The notes under the pieces: generated by a model
What the model saw: only the letters and a program-made list of their open reading frames with translations
The model's database searches: none
Told to the model about the DNA's origin: nothing
Position numbers and translations under genes: made by a program
In this document: piece by piece, positions 53,248-63,842 of the stretch
How positions within the stretch are numbered: the first letter of the stretch is position 1
How the letters are laid out: every line of letters begins with the position of its first letter
Origin: Nannochloris sp. 'desiccata'
Lineage: Eukaryota; Chlorophyta; Trebouxiophyceae; Chlorellales; Chlorellaceae
Reading direction: 5' to 3'
DNA: 64,000 nucleotides
Assembly (NCBI GenBank): GCA_019044685.2
Contig: JAGTXX020000012.1
Span: 1,302,001 to 1,366,000 of the forward strand

Positions 53248-56200
53248 ATGGTGCTTCTTCCTATCCAAACAGGAGGGCTCCAAGACAGATTAATAGAACC
53301 AGAAAATAGCCAGGAGCCCTCAAAACTCGCGATTGGCCTTCTTGCAGCAGATAGAACTCCGATGCTGGCTTCAAATTCCTCTCAACTGCAAGGGCACCAG
53401 CCCGCTGGGACAATGGAGAGCTCTTATGCTGTCTTCTGTGCTGCTTTGCAATATTTAGAAAATAAAGGTGAGTTCTTTCCAACGATATGTGTGCGTATTT
53501 TCAAAATTCCTTGAAATGACAGTTGTCGATTTTCATAATTTACAGTTGATCCAACGACTGCTCCGGAGCTCTTTATGAGTATGGCACACACTCCAGAATG
53601 TGATCGAGCTCTCAAAACACTAGCATCAGGTGTAACAGACCCGCGGGTCCCTCTCCCGCCTTTGGATCCCCGAGCAGTCGCCGCAGTCGCTCTCCGTAGC
53701 CTTGCCACTTTAGGTTCCCAGCAATTGCTATCCCCAGAAGAATGCGCAACCCTCATTGCACCATTCTTGCAGAGTGGCAATGATCTTGTGCGTGTTTCCG
53801 TAGCAATGCACCTTCTCAATAGGCTCCCTGAGCGGCGAAGAATGCCCTTGCAACGGTTGCTCCGCTATTTGAAACGCTTGGCCTCTTTTTCAGATACCTG
53901 CACAGTCCCTGGACTCGCCCAATCAGTAGGATTAGCTCTATTAAAGCCGGAGAAATTGCCCATGGGAACTGGAGCTACGAATTTGACGTCTGCAGCTGTA
54001 CAGTGCGCTGCTCTTCTTATCAAGTAAGCACTATCTTTTACTTCAAAAGTGAAGTGTGCATATATTTTTTATTATTAGAAATACTTAACCTTTCAATTTC
54101 TTCTCTCCCTGTGCAGTGAATATGAGCGTCTCTTCCAGGATACCCTCCCTAATGAACGCCGTCAGCGCCATCTGCACGATCGTATTCGTCGCCTTATCGT
54201 GAAGAAAAACACCAGCAGCGGCAACGACAACAACCATCCTAGCACCAGCGATACAACCAGCGGAGGCTCTTCTACCCGTAGTATCGCTCGCCGAGCAAGC
54301 CCTGCATTTAGACCAGCGCCCATGGTAAACCCAATCAACACACTACCAGCGGCAGCCGCGTTGATGGCGGCAGCAGGCAGCGAGGGCAATGCAAGTGAAA
54401 ATTTCTCTCCTCATCAGTTTTCAACTGCTGGAGACCCTAATCCAAGTAGTAGTAGCCAGCCCCCATGGCTTCAACAACCGTGGAGACCATCAGGCACTCT
54501 GTTTCGTGGTGTAGGTGGAACAACACGGCCAAATAGCGGCTCGAGTTCAGTCTCTACGTTAATGAGCGGAGCGACAACCCAAGCAGCCGGCGGCAGTGGC
54601 ACTGAAACTGGAGCTGCTGCTGCAGGCGGTGCCGGATCTCGACCTAACTCTGCTCATTGTAACCGTCTTGGTCTTAACGTCAATCTCCCAGATACTCTTC
54701 TCCGTCAAATTGAGTTGAGATCAAAGGATCGTCTTCCTCGTTCCAAACCAGCAGCACAGCAAAAAATGCCATGGCGGCCGCCTGGCCTGAACGATAAAGT
54801 TCCTGCTACTACCCATGGCGAGAAGACTCAATGGACTCCAGATATGCATATGCAGTGGAGATTCGACCCTCGTGATCACCCTGAAGTCAATTCTGCAGAA
54901 ATGCCAGAGGCAGAAGGAGAAGATACTTATTTAAGAGAAGATACTAATAATTATTTAAGAGAAAGCGTTGGAGGTCCAAGGAGTATCCCGCCCCCTGCAT
55001 CGCTCTATGACGATATCTATGGTGGAAACTTTGCTAGAGAAAGCGTAGATGATGTAAACGTACCTTCAGATGCGTTTCCTGTAGAAATGCATGCTCCTGG
55101 CGGCGTACGAGCTGGAACGTATCTGCTTCAACGAGGCGGCGGTGTCTGTCGTCCTGGCTCCGCAGCAGGGGTAGGAAGAGGTGATGGTGGTAATTCTAGA
55201 CATCCAGTGCGTGGAGTACCACATCTCCAACAACAATTGTGTGTAGAAGGTGCATCACAGGCACAGCAGCAACATAGACCTCGCTCTGCTGGTGCGCAGT
55301 CCATTATTGGCCGTGGCCCTGGTGGCGGTGCTCCAGCCGCTGCTGCTGCTATGGGTAGAAGGCGTGAAGCAGCTGCCGCTGCCGCTGATGCTGAGAGTTA
55401 TGGCAGTGTTACCGATGAATTTCCTTACTACGTTCCCTTTAGCAGTGCTGTTGCTGCTGCTGTTGATGCTGGTGGTGGTGGTAGTGGTGGTGGTGTTAAT
55501 GTTGAAGAAGGAGACGATGTTTCTAGCTACCACCACCATGACTCGGCTGCTGCTGGTGGTGCTGCTTACTATTCTGCTGCAGCAGCTGTAGCAGAAGGTA
55601 CTTTGCCGGCTATTCCTTTACCTGGTCAACGGCAACGTGCTGGTGGTGGTACAGGAAGAGCTGGTGTACGTCATTCTACAGCCTCTTTAGCAAACTTAAT
55701 GGCACGCAGCAGGGGTGGCGGTGGTGGTGGTGTCCGGGCCACTGCAGTAAATTCTAGACAACAAGGAGGTGCTGATTTCTTCTCTCCTCTCGGTGCATCA
55801 GCACCTGGTGTTCATTATGCACCTACCAGTGCTTCTGCTCCTTCTGCTGGCCAATATACGAGTAGTGATGTCCAGGCAGCTGGTATTTATTACATGCCGC
55901 CTCCGCCCTTTGGTGGTGCTGATACTCCTGGTGGTCCTTATCCTGCAGGCAGTGACGTCACCTACTCTGCTGAAGCAATTTCCATAGATGGAATGGCAAC
56001 TAATAGACCCATGGGTGCAGGGGTACCTGCTCATTATGCTGCTGCAACTGTACCTGCTGGAAATAATTATCATGATCCTCGTGGTGGTGGTGCTGCTGCT
56101 GCTCCCGCTACAGCTACCAGGGGTGCAGCATTAAGCCCTCTTCTTCCTCCGCGCGCAGCAGCAGCAATGGCCGATTCACTCCCTCCTGGTGCCCTTGCTG

Positions 56201-59025
56201 CTTTCCGTAGTCTCTACATAGACCAAGAAACTGGCGAGATACTAACTGCAACCAGCGCAGAAGACGGCACTGCTACAGCTACCATTGCCGCCAATGGAAA
56301 GAATCTTGCCCCTGTCGGTTTCATCCCTTCCGGTATCTCTCTTAATCAGCTGCTCGCTGCAGCAGAGGATGCGCAAGATGACTTATCCCCCACTGCATCT
56401 GGAGAACAGGTAGTTTCTGGTAAAGATGCTGCCGAGTACACACCGCTTGATTTAGCTGTCCTGGTAGCTGCACATGCAAAGAGATTGAAACGTGCTGCTG
56501 CTGCTGTTGCTGATGGTACTGTAATTGATGAGACCATTAAAGAGTCTGGAAATCAATCTGCAGCTCCTATGGCAAGTAAAGCACCTCCTCCTCCTGCACC
56601 CCCGCTCCCTCCCCGGGCAACAACATCGAGCAAGAAGGCAGCACCTCCCCCCGCACCGCCGTTGCCTCCTGGTGCAGCGGCTTCAAAGAAAGCAGCTCCG
56701 CCTCCTGCACCGCCACTACCCCCTAGCGGAATTGAAAAAGCAGCTCCACCGCCTGCACCTCCCCTCCCACCTGGAAGCAAGAAAGCGGCACCGCCACCAC
56801 CTCCACCTCTTCCTGGTGCAGCAGCAGCTGGAAAGAAGGCAGCTCCTCCCCCCCCTCCCCCCATGCCAGGTGCAGCCGCTGGAAAGAAAGGAGCGCCTCC
56901 ACCTCCTCCTCCGCCTATGCCTGGCGCAGGAGGAAAGAAAGCACCGCCGCCGCCGCCGCCGCCACCACCCCATGGTGCTGGTAGTGCCAAGGGGAAGGGG
57001 CCTCCTCCTCCTCCACCACCTCTTCCTGGCAAGAAACTCGCTCAAGAGCAACAATCTAGTGTCGTAGAAGCAGTTTCTGAGCAGCCTGTAGAAGAGCCTG
57101 AGCCTGTGGTTCCTAAAAGAAAACTCAAGGCTCTCCATTGGGACAAGCTCAAAGCTGCTCAAGAAGGCACCGTCTGGAAGAAACGCGCCAGCACTGATAG
57201 CGCCCAGCCTCGTATCGATTTCGAAGAATTAGAATCTCTATTCCAAATTTTAGAAAATTCTGCAGCTACTCGTAAAGTTGGAGCTACATCCCGTCTTGAA
57301 CAAGAAGTCCGCCTGGTAGAACACCGCCGTGCTCACAACATCTCGATTGAACTTTCTGGTATTCGGAAGCCCTTTGCAGAAATTAAATCTGCTTTACTCT
57401 CTATGGATGACTCCGCCTTGACTGTAGAACAGTTGCAAGCACTATCTCGCGCTGTTCCTGACGACAGTGAGCGGAGAGAAGTAGAATCGTACTTGTCTGG
57501 CAAGCACCCCAAGTACAAGGGCATTAAAGATCCGGCTAGGTTGGGTACGGTAGAACGGTATTTCGCTGAAATTAAAGATGTGCCTAGACTCGGTGAACGT
57601 ATTGGATGTTTGCTGTTCTCGCGCACCTATGCTGCTACGAAGACAATGTGTGAGGAGCAGCTGGCACTAATGCGTGCTGCGTGTGCTGAGCTCCGAGAAT
57701 GCGAACCCTTTTCAAAGTTACTTCAAGCTGTACTAGAGCTTGGTAATTACTTGAATGCGGGTACTCAACGTGGCTCTGCTGCTGGTTTCAAATTAGATAC
57801 GCTGTTAAAGCTTTCGGATGTTAAAGGGGTGGATAGAAAAACGTCTTTACTTCAGTTTGTTGTTCAGCAAGTCCAAGCAGAAGATCCAGGAGTGTGCAAA
57901 CTGGCAGAACACATGTTGCACGTGCGTCCTGCTGCGACTATGCAACTCAGTGCAGTGTCTGCTATGGTGGGTGAGATTCGAGTAGGCTTAAGGAAGGTCT
58001 CCCGCGAGGCGGAAGCTGCAAAGCACGATGCAGAAGCAGCACAAGCGGCTGCGGCAGCTGCTGAGCGTAAAAAATGCAGAGGTGACAACGAGACTGAAGA
58101 AGAAGAGGAAGTTGATTCTAATGCCTCTACTGCTACTACGGAAAACAACAATGAATCAATCTCATTAAAGAATAGTCATTCTTCCCAAGAAGAGGAAGCT
58201 GCAATTCGATTCGCAGATGCCATGGCTACCTTCCACAATACCGCCTCGACAGAATTCTCAGCTTTAGAGGAAGCTGAAAAGGCAACTGTCGCTGAATTAA
58301 AATCAACTTCTGAATACTTTGGAGAAGAGTTCGCACCCACAGACCCTGTCAAGGTGGTACGTATCGTCAGAGACTTTATGTTGTTGCTAGAAAAAGCAGT
58401 GGCTGACTTGGCAGCACGTGCTGAAAAAGAAGCTGAGGTTGCAAAGAGAGCAGCACAATTGAAACAAAAGACAGCTGCTGCTCATAGTGGAAGCCAGGTA
58501 CGACGCAAGGGAGAGAGTAAAGAAAATAAAGAAACAAAGGAGATACCAAAGAAGGTAGGCACAGTGGTAGTTATTGAAGAACCTGAAAGGAAGAAAGAAG
58601 GAAGAGAAGCAAATGAAGAAATGGTTTTTGTGTCCTCGGAGAAAAATGTTGGGCCAACGACTGCTTCTGCTCCTGTTGTTGTTGTGTCTCGCACTTCTAC
58701 CTCTCCAGATTTCCCCTCAACACCACAAGTTCCTGGAGGAATCCCTGCGAGTCCTTGCAAAGAGTCACCACCTCGGTCTGCGAGAGACAAACGGCAAACG
58801 GAAGAAGCTGAGCAAGAGGTTGATATGGAGGTGGAGGTGATGACCTTTGCTTCTGGCGCTAACTCTGAGGCCACCGTCGACGTCACTGTAGATGGTGCCG
58901 ATGCTCTTGTAGATACTCCTATTGGTGTGTTTATTGCTGCGACGCCTACAACCCTCACAACAGCCACTGATGAGGTTGAATCTTCCAGTCGAGAAGAAAA
59001 AGCCCTCGATAAGGAGGATAAATAA
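53248..59025 (+). CDS. formin with N-terminal RhoGAP-like domain, FH1 and FH2
   Basis: Exons 53248-53467, 53546-54023 and 54117-59025 encode about 1868 aa. Residues ~60-245 resemble a RhoGAP fold (FCAALQYLEN, VAMHLLNRLPERRRMPLQRL, LIKNEYERLF), but the Arg-finger segment GxFRxSG reads LFMSMAHT, so it should lack GAP activity. A long Gly/Ala/Ser-rich region follows. FH1 (~1050-1210) has many profilin-binding proline runs such as KKAAPPPAPPLPPG. FH2 (~1230-1630) starts KLKALHWDKLKAA and carries LELGNYLNAGTQRGSAAGFK, the actin-nucleating core. Formins nucleate and elongate unbranched actin. RhoGAP-formins are known from mosses and green algae as I recall. Confidence 0.9.
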
Positions 59026-59198
59026 TTATGATTAGAAGATCTGTTTTATATAATTACTGATGTATCTATAGATAGTTGGTAATTGAATTTTACTTTTGTT
59101 TGTTTATTGTGTGTGCAAAAAGAGAGAAAAGGAGAATTAAGAGAATAGAAAAATGAAATAATGGCGTCTGCCTCCTAAAAAGGAGTTTAAAAAAGGGG
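59026..59198. other. short convergent 3' flank
   Basis: AT-rich 3' ends of the formin and acetyltransferase genes; nothing else is seen. Confidence 0.6.
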
Positions 59199-59795
59199 TT
59201 ATTCTGGACGAGGTAAGGTCTTAATTACCTTTGCTGGATTACCACCAACCACGGTATACGGCTCTACGTTATTAAGTACAACGGCACCAGCAGCTACTGT
59301 ACTGCCTTCACCAATAGTCACACCTGCCATTATGATGGCACCGCCCCCGATCCAGCAGTCATTTTTAATCACAATAGGGGCTGCCTTTTCAGGTCCTCTA
59401 GTGCCATTACGTAGCACCGGGTCTATTTCGTGGTTTACGGTGTACATTTGAACGTTAGGCCCAAATAGGACTCTGTCGCCAATGGTGATCGGACAGCAAT
59501 CTAAGAAGATGCAGTTGAAATTGCAATAAAAGTTCTTGCCAACGGTGATATTGTAGCCATAGTCACAGTAAAATGGTGGTTCGAAGAAAGGAGGGTCTTC
59601 GGTGCTTATTGCAGAACCGAGAATTTCACTAAGGAGGAGTTGTCTGGCATGAGCGTCGTCGTAATCAATTTCGTGATTGAAGCGGCGCAAGAGCCGGCGA
59701 CAGCTGACCCGGTCTTCCCATAGTTCTGGGTCATTGGCATCATATGGTTGACCAGCAAGCATCTTCGACTTCTCGGTCATCGTTGCATTTGACAT
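59199..59795 (-). CDS. maltose/galactoside O-acetyltransferase-type hexapeptide enzyme
   Basis: A single exon encodes 198 aa from the ATG at 59795; an alternative TTG lies upstream. The N-terminal LAGQPYDANDPELWEDR block is the maltose acetyltransferase (Mac) domain. Then come ITVGKNFYCNFNCIFLD, the hexapeptide left-handed beta-helix, the catalytic His in VQMYTVNHEIDP, and IIMAGVTIGEGSTVAAGAVV with GNPAKVIKTLP at the end. The family (Maa/LacA/NodL) transfers acetyl groups from acetyl-CoA to sugars. No signal peptide is seen, so it is probably cytosolic. Intronless genes of this family in eukaryotes often trace to bacteria, but I cannot test that here. Confidence 0.95.
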   Translation of the reverse strand: MSNATMTEKSKMLAGQPYDANDPELWEDRVSCRRLLRRFNHEIDYDDAHARQLLLSEILGSAISTEDPPFFEPPFYCDYGYNITVGKNFYCNFNCIFLDCCPITIGDRVLFGPNVQMYTVNHEIDPVLRNGTRGPEKAAPIVIKNDCWIGGGAIIMAGVTIGEGSTVAAGAVVLNNVEPYTVVGGNPAKVIKTLPRPE

Positions 59796-60049
59796 CTGGT
59801 GATCAGTTTTAAAATAATGCAATCGGCAAATCTGCAACAAGGTGATACTGTTCGGGGCTTCCCGGGCTGTTTAAAAATTAATATCGGAATTTTAAGTGAA
59901 GGGTTTAAGTGAAATGCGCTCAATTTAATAGACCATTGGGTGCCCCACAAGCAATCGACGTGTCATTGACCCTCGTTGGCAGCGCCCTCACTTACAAATA
60001 AATAATAAATATAAACAAAAGATAAATAACGCTATATTGCTATAATATT

Positions 60050-61045
60050 CTAATATGCCGATTTCATTGCCCTTCTCCAGCTCCTTGGCTTGTCATCATC
60101 TTCTTGCTGCACCGCTTTTGCCTCAGCACCGCTGCCCTTGGCAGAAGGATAAAACTTTCTATGTACAACAAAAGCAAACAATGATGGGTGCTGCAATTTA
60201 TACTCTGATAATGATGTGGCTTTAGCTCCTGTGCTTGGTCCTTGCATAGGAGCGGGTGAGAAGGCAGGCTGGCTTGCATCAGCTTGGCTAATCTCTCTCG
60301 GTTTGCTACTTCCCTTGGGAAGGATAGCGACATCAGCGCAATTCCAGAATTCTTCAGGCCACTGGTTTCCATCCTCCCCACAAGTAGCCAAATAACTTAA
60401 TTTATACTCATCAGGTATAGCAGGGTCATTGCAAGTGTTACCAGTTATATAATGCATCTGTAAAACACACTTCCATTTATTCCCATCACAGACGAGGCCT
60501 TGAGGAAGCTGAAAATTATGGTAGAATAATCTGGGAGGGTCATAACCAGCATCCGATGCATTTCCTAAGAAATAATACCGTGAGCCAGGTGCTTGAGAAG
60601 AAGAAGCTTGCTTTAACACGTGTTGTTCCAAGCACTCGTTGGTGAGGGCAGCTCGCTCACTTCGAGGACTTCCAGCTTGGTATCTACAGATTCTGTATTC
60701 AATCAGCCCTTTATGATATGTAGCCATCGCAGCAGCCAATTGAATTGCACTGCCTTGCTTATATGTAGCTGCGATTTCGCCTGTTGCAAACTTTCCTCCT
60801 GCTTCGTGATCGAGAGGACCAGCAGCCCTGTCTCCACATATTCCATGCTTTCCAGAATTATTTGGATATTTTGTTCCTCTGGTAGCAGCTACACCTCCGG
60901 CGTTTAAGCAATGTGGACAGTAGTAACTGTTTGCAAGGGCATTTCGTGCTTTGGGGATGGCGAGAAATGCATGGCCATGGGCACTTTGTGCAAAAAATAA
61001 ACAGAGCGCAAAAAATGCAACACGGATATCTGTTGGCATCGCCAT
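60050..61045 (-). CDS. secreted copper LPMO-like protein, AA15-type
   Basis: A single exon encodes 331 aa. The signal peptide (IRVAFFALCLFFAQSAHG) ends just before His25, so the mature N-terminus would be HAFLAIPKARNALAN, the position of the first histidine of a copper histidine brace. His111 in MATYHKGLIEYRIC is the expected second brace ligand. KFATGEIAATYKQG, FYHNFQLPQ and CVLQMHYITGNTC match the AA15/chitin-binding type-4 pattern. A ~75-residue C-terminal extension is disordered and basic. LPMOs cut cellulose or chitin oxidatively. The fold and brace look good; substrate and activity are inferred. The Cys-rich core implies disulfides. Confidence 0.82.
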   Translation of the reverse strand: MAMPTDIRVAFFALCLFFAQSAHGHAFLAIPKARNALANSYYCPHCLNAGGVAATRGTKYPNNSGKHGICGDRAAGPLDHEAGGKFATGEIAATYKQGSAIQLAAAMATYHKGLIEYRICRYQAGSPRSERAALTNECLEQHVLKQASSSQAPGSRYYFLGNASDAGYDPPRLFYHNFQLPQGLVCDGNKWKCVLQMHYITGNTCNDPAIPDEYKLSYLATCGEDGNQWPEEFWNCADVAILPKGSSKPREISQADASQPAFSPAPMQGPSTGAKATSLSEYKLQHPSLFAFVVHRKFYPSAKGSGAEAKAVQQEDDDKPRSWRRAMKSAY

Positions 61046-61364
61046 AATTATGCTGCAAGGTATTGAATATATTAAACAATATTAAAAAAAGCGAGTGTAT
61101 GACTCAGTGAGCAATGTAGAGCAGAGCTTGACGTCAGCTACAAACTTTTGAACGGTCGAGGTATGCACCAAAAAGTCAAACTCAGTCGCGTCAGTTTGTG
61201 CCACCGTGGCTTCCTCCTCAAATTGAATCCAGCACAGCGGCCTGGAAGGGGCCTTGGAGGGCAGCCATTATTTTTTAGAATGATCAAAATAATGATGCAA
61301 AGCTCTCATATTAAAAATTTTCAAATAGCCGAGCACATTTTGAAACAAACAGATTCGATCGTCC
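61046..61364. other. divergent intergenic region, no gene seen
   Basis: 319 bp between the LPMO start and the small plus-strand gene; probably holds both promoters. Confidence 0.55.
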
Positions 61365-61798
61365 ATGCTTCAAACCTTGCGTAATATCTCTCCTTTGTTG
61401 GCAAGGAACAATGTGCCAGCGCTGGTAAATTCAATGCGAACATATGGAATGGGAAGCCACGTATCAGATAATGATCCCGAGGTAAGAATTTAGAGTCTAA
61501 CTACACTGTTTCCGCTTGGACACTTAGATCAGTAGATTAACAATTGCAGTCTTGGTGAGTTCAGGTGATTGAGAAGGCAAAAGAACGACATCTTAAAGGT
61601 AAAACGAAGAGTCATTTTCCCGAAGAGGCCCCTGGCTGGGATGAAGCCCTCGCTTCTGACTCTGAGGCAGTTGTCAAGGCGGAGCGGTCCAACCCTAAGT
61701 CGATTAAGGAAATGCAGGATCAAACTGTCGAATGTCTTCATGACGAGATGGAAGAAGAGTCTGATAAAGTTGGCAAATCAAGTGAACCTAATTCGTAG
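61365..61798 (+). CDS. small probable mitochondrial protein of unknown function
   Basis: Exons 61365-61481 and 61565-61798 encode 116 aa. The first ~30 residues (MLQTLRNISPLLARNNVPAL) form a basic amphipathic helix typical of a mitochondrial leader. The core HFPEEAPGWDEALASDSEAV, with preceding EKAKERHLKGK, resembles a short family found in plants and fungi that I recall as (Y)EREKQRNL...HAPGWNE.LATASEA. Its biochemical function is unknown to me. The GTAAGA donor and TTCAG acceptor join cleanly in phase. The protein is small but the motif agreement argues it is real. Confidence 0.7.
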
Positions 61799-61950
61799 AT
61801 TAGTCTTTTTGTGATAGATGAGGAATTGTAGTTTTGTTGTGCTGCCTTTTGTTGTTGCCGTAATCGCAGGTATGAAACTATTTGTTTGTCTTGCTCAATT
61901 CATAGCATTTCATTTTAGTTAGATATTTTGTAACATTAGTTGAGCTTTGC

Positions 61951-63668
61951 ATGTCGCCTTCTTGGGCTCTGAAAGGCCCCATCTCTTTCATAGGTGGTGG
62001 AGATGCACCGAAAATAATTGAACGAGAGAGCATTGAAGTTCAAATAGTGCACCACCCAAATTCGTACGCTCGTAAGTTGTGCTCAAAATACGCATACAAA
62101 GCATTAGATCATTTGGCCTTCCCTTTTCGCTCTTCATTTTAGAAAAAAATCAGAAGATGACAGGTCCCAAGATGTGATTTATTTTATTTTTCGCTCTTCT
62201 CCCTCACAACGCAGGGCACGCACTGCTACACCCATCTACTGCCTCAACTTTAGGAATAAAGGAAGGTGGTTCACTATCCTTTATATCTCTTGCTGATGGA
62301 TCAGACTGCGTTGTCCCTGTGACGGTGACGGCAAACACATCCGAGGGTGCCATCGCCCTGACAGCCACTCAGCAATACAACCTACACGCCAAAGAAGGAA
62401 CGAAACTCTCAATAAGAAAGTTTACTCCTCCATCAGACGAGCCATTAAGTTTAGTTGATATTGATCTAGAAGTGAGTCTCTTGCCAGGAACAAAGAGCGA
62501 TTCTTTTTTTGATGGCAACGATGGTGAACATGAAGACGAAGAAAACAGAGTTAAACCCTACATTCTAGACGCAGCCAAGCTTTCACAGCACTTCCTCAAA
62601 ACATACCTAGGTCTTATAGTTGCTAAAAATGAAGCGTGCATCTTCCCTCTTGCAACATTTCTAGAAAATGACCCTGAACTGAAGAAAACTGGAAAAGAAA
62701 ATTCACCGCCACCGTCACCACCTACTGCCATTGACAGTCATGAAGCTCAACTTGTGCTCCGTGTTCGCGCGTGCAACACACTAGACCAAGATACAGTTGC
62801 AGACACCGTAGGATATCACTGCTATCGAGGAATTATAACCCCAGAAACAGCCATTTATATAACGCTATTAGCTCAAACCAACCCAAATTGTACGTGCACT
62901 GGTACCACATCGGGAACAACATTATCGCTGGAACTAATCAATGCCCGTCTCAGACCGCCACCAGGTACCAATGAACACCTGATAGACATTCACACAAACG
63001 ATGGTGAATATTTTCCGGTGCATAGAAAGTTATTACGGCCTTGTATTGCTTTGACTAAACCAGTCAGAACACCTGGTTGTGGTGTTACCGCTGCAGTGGA
63101 TGTAGACACATTGACCTTTGACCGAGTTTTGATTTTCTTAGAAGCCCATGTATTGAATAACCCATTACCTTCTTTTGGTATCCACCTGGTACCGCCATTA
63201 AAAGAAGCCGCGGAGAGGCTGCAGTTAGGTAGTTTAGTAGAATGGTGTGAAAAGCGCTTGGGTGATTCAGCATCCAGAAGAAAGTGGCATAGCTATAAAG
63301 AGATAGAAAAAAGGAATAGGGCCGGTGGGGAGGTGCTTTTAATAATGGATGGAATGGTTTTCGATGTCACGAATTGGCTGCCAGAGCACCCTGGTGGGAG
63401 TACAATAATTCCATCACAGGCAATAAATATTGACAGCTCTAGATTTTTCGAATTATATCACGCCTCAAGAGAGTCGTTTATCTATTTACGAGAGTTTTAT
63501 ATAGGGGAGATACTTCCTAGTGATCGGGATGCTGTGCCACGGTCAGATGTTGAGCCAAGTTATGATTTTCTAGCGCAGTTACGGCAATGGACGAAAGATT
63601 TTCGATTAAAGGAAGGGCAAGCAGCAGCAGCGGCGGAGAATGCTCAACAGGCTTTTAAGAGCTTTTAA
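61951..63668 (+). CDS. BTB domain-cytochrome b5 fusion protein
   Basis: Exons 61951-62071 and 62215-63668 encode 524 aa. Residues 30-80 (VQIVHHPNSYARHALLHPST with ASTLGIKEGGSLSF) resemble the first beta-barrel of CDC48/NSF-type N domains, weakly. A BTB/POZ-like part follows (about 270-370; HTNDGEYFPVHRKLLRPCIA). The C-terminal ~100 residues are a cytochrome b5 heme-binding domain: LIMDGMVFDVTNWLPEHPGG carries the first heme His, and FFELYHASRESF supplies the second. There is no membrane anchor, so it is probably soluble. BTB domains recruit Cullin-3; b5 gives heme redox or sensing. TGTAA lies at 63675-63679. Confidence 0.82.
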
Positions 63669-63842
63669 TGGATTTGTAACATTTTTACAATAAATTAATG
63701 TGAAAAGTCACTTTGTAAAACCGGCACATGTTTAGTAAAAAGGAAAGAACTGGAAGAAAACGAAAAAGAAAGGAAGAAAAGGAAACTCAAATATCAGAAA
63801 TTGCCCTTATTTCTTATCAAAAAAGTTCTTTTTTAAATCGTC

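Noticed and set aside
56553..57032. Minus-strand Gly-rich open frame opposite the formin FH1
   Set aside because: It is the antisense of proline codons (CCN read as GGN), not a gene.
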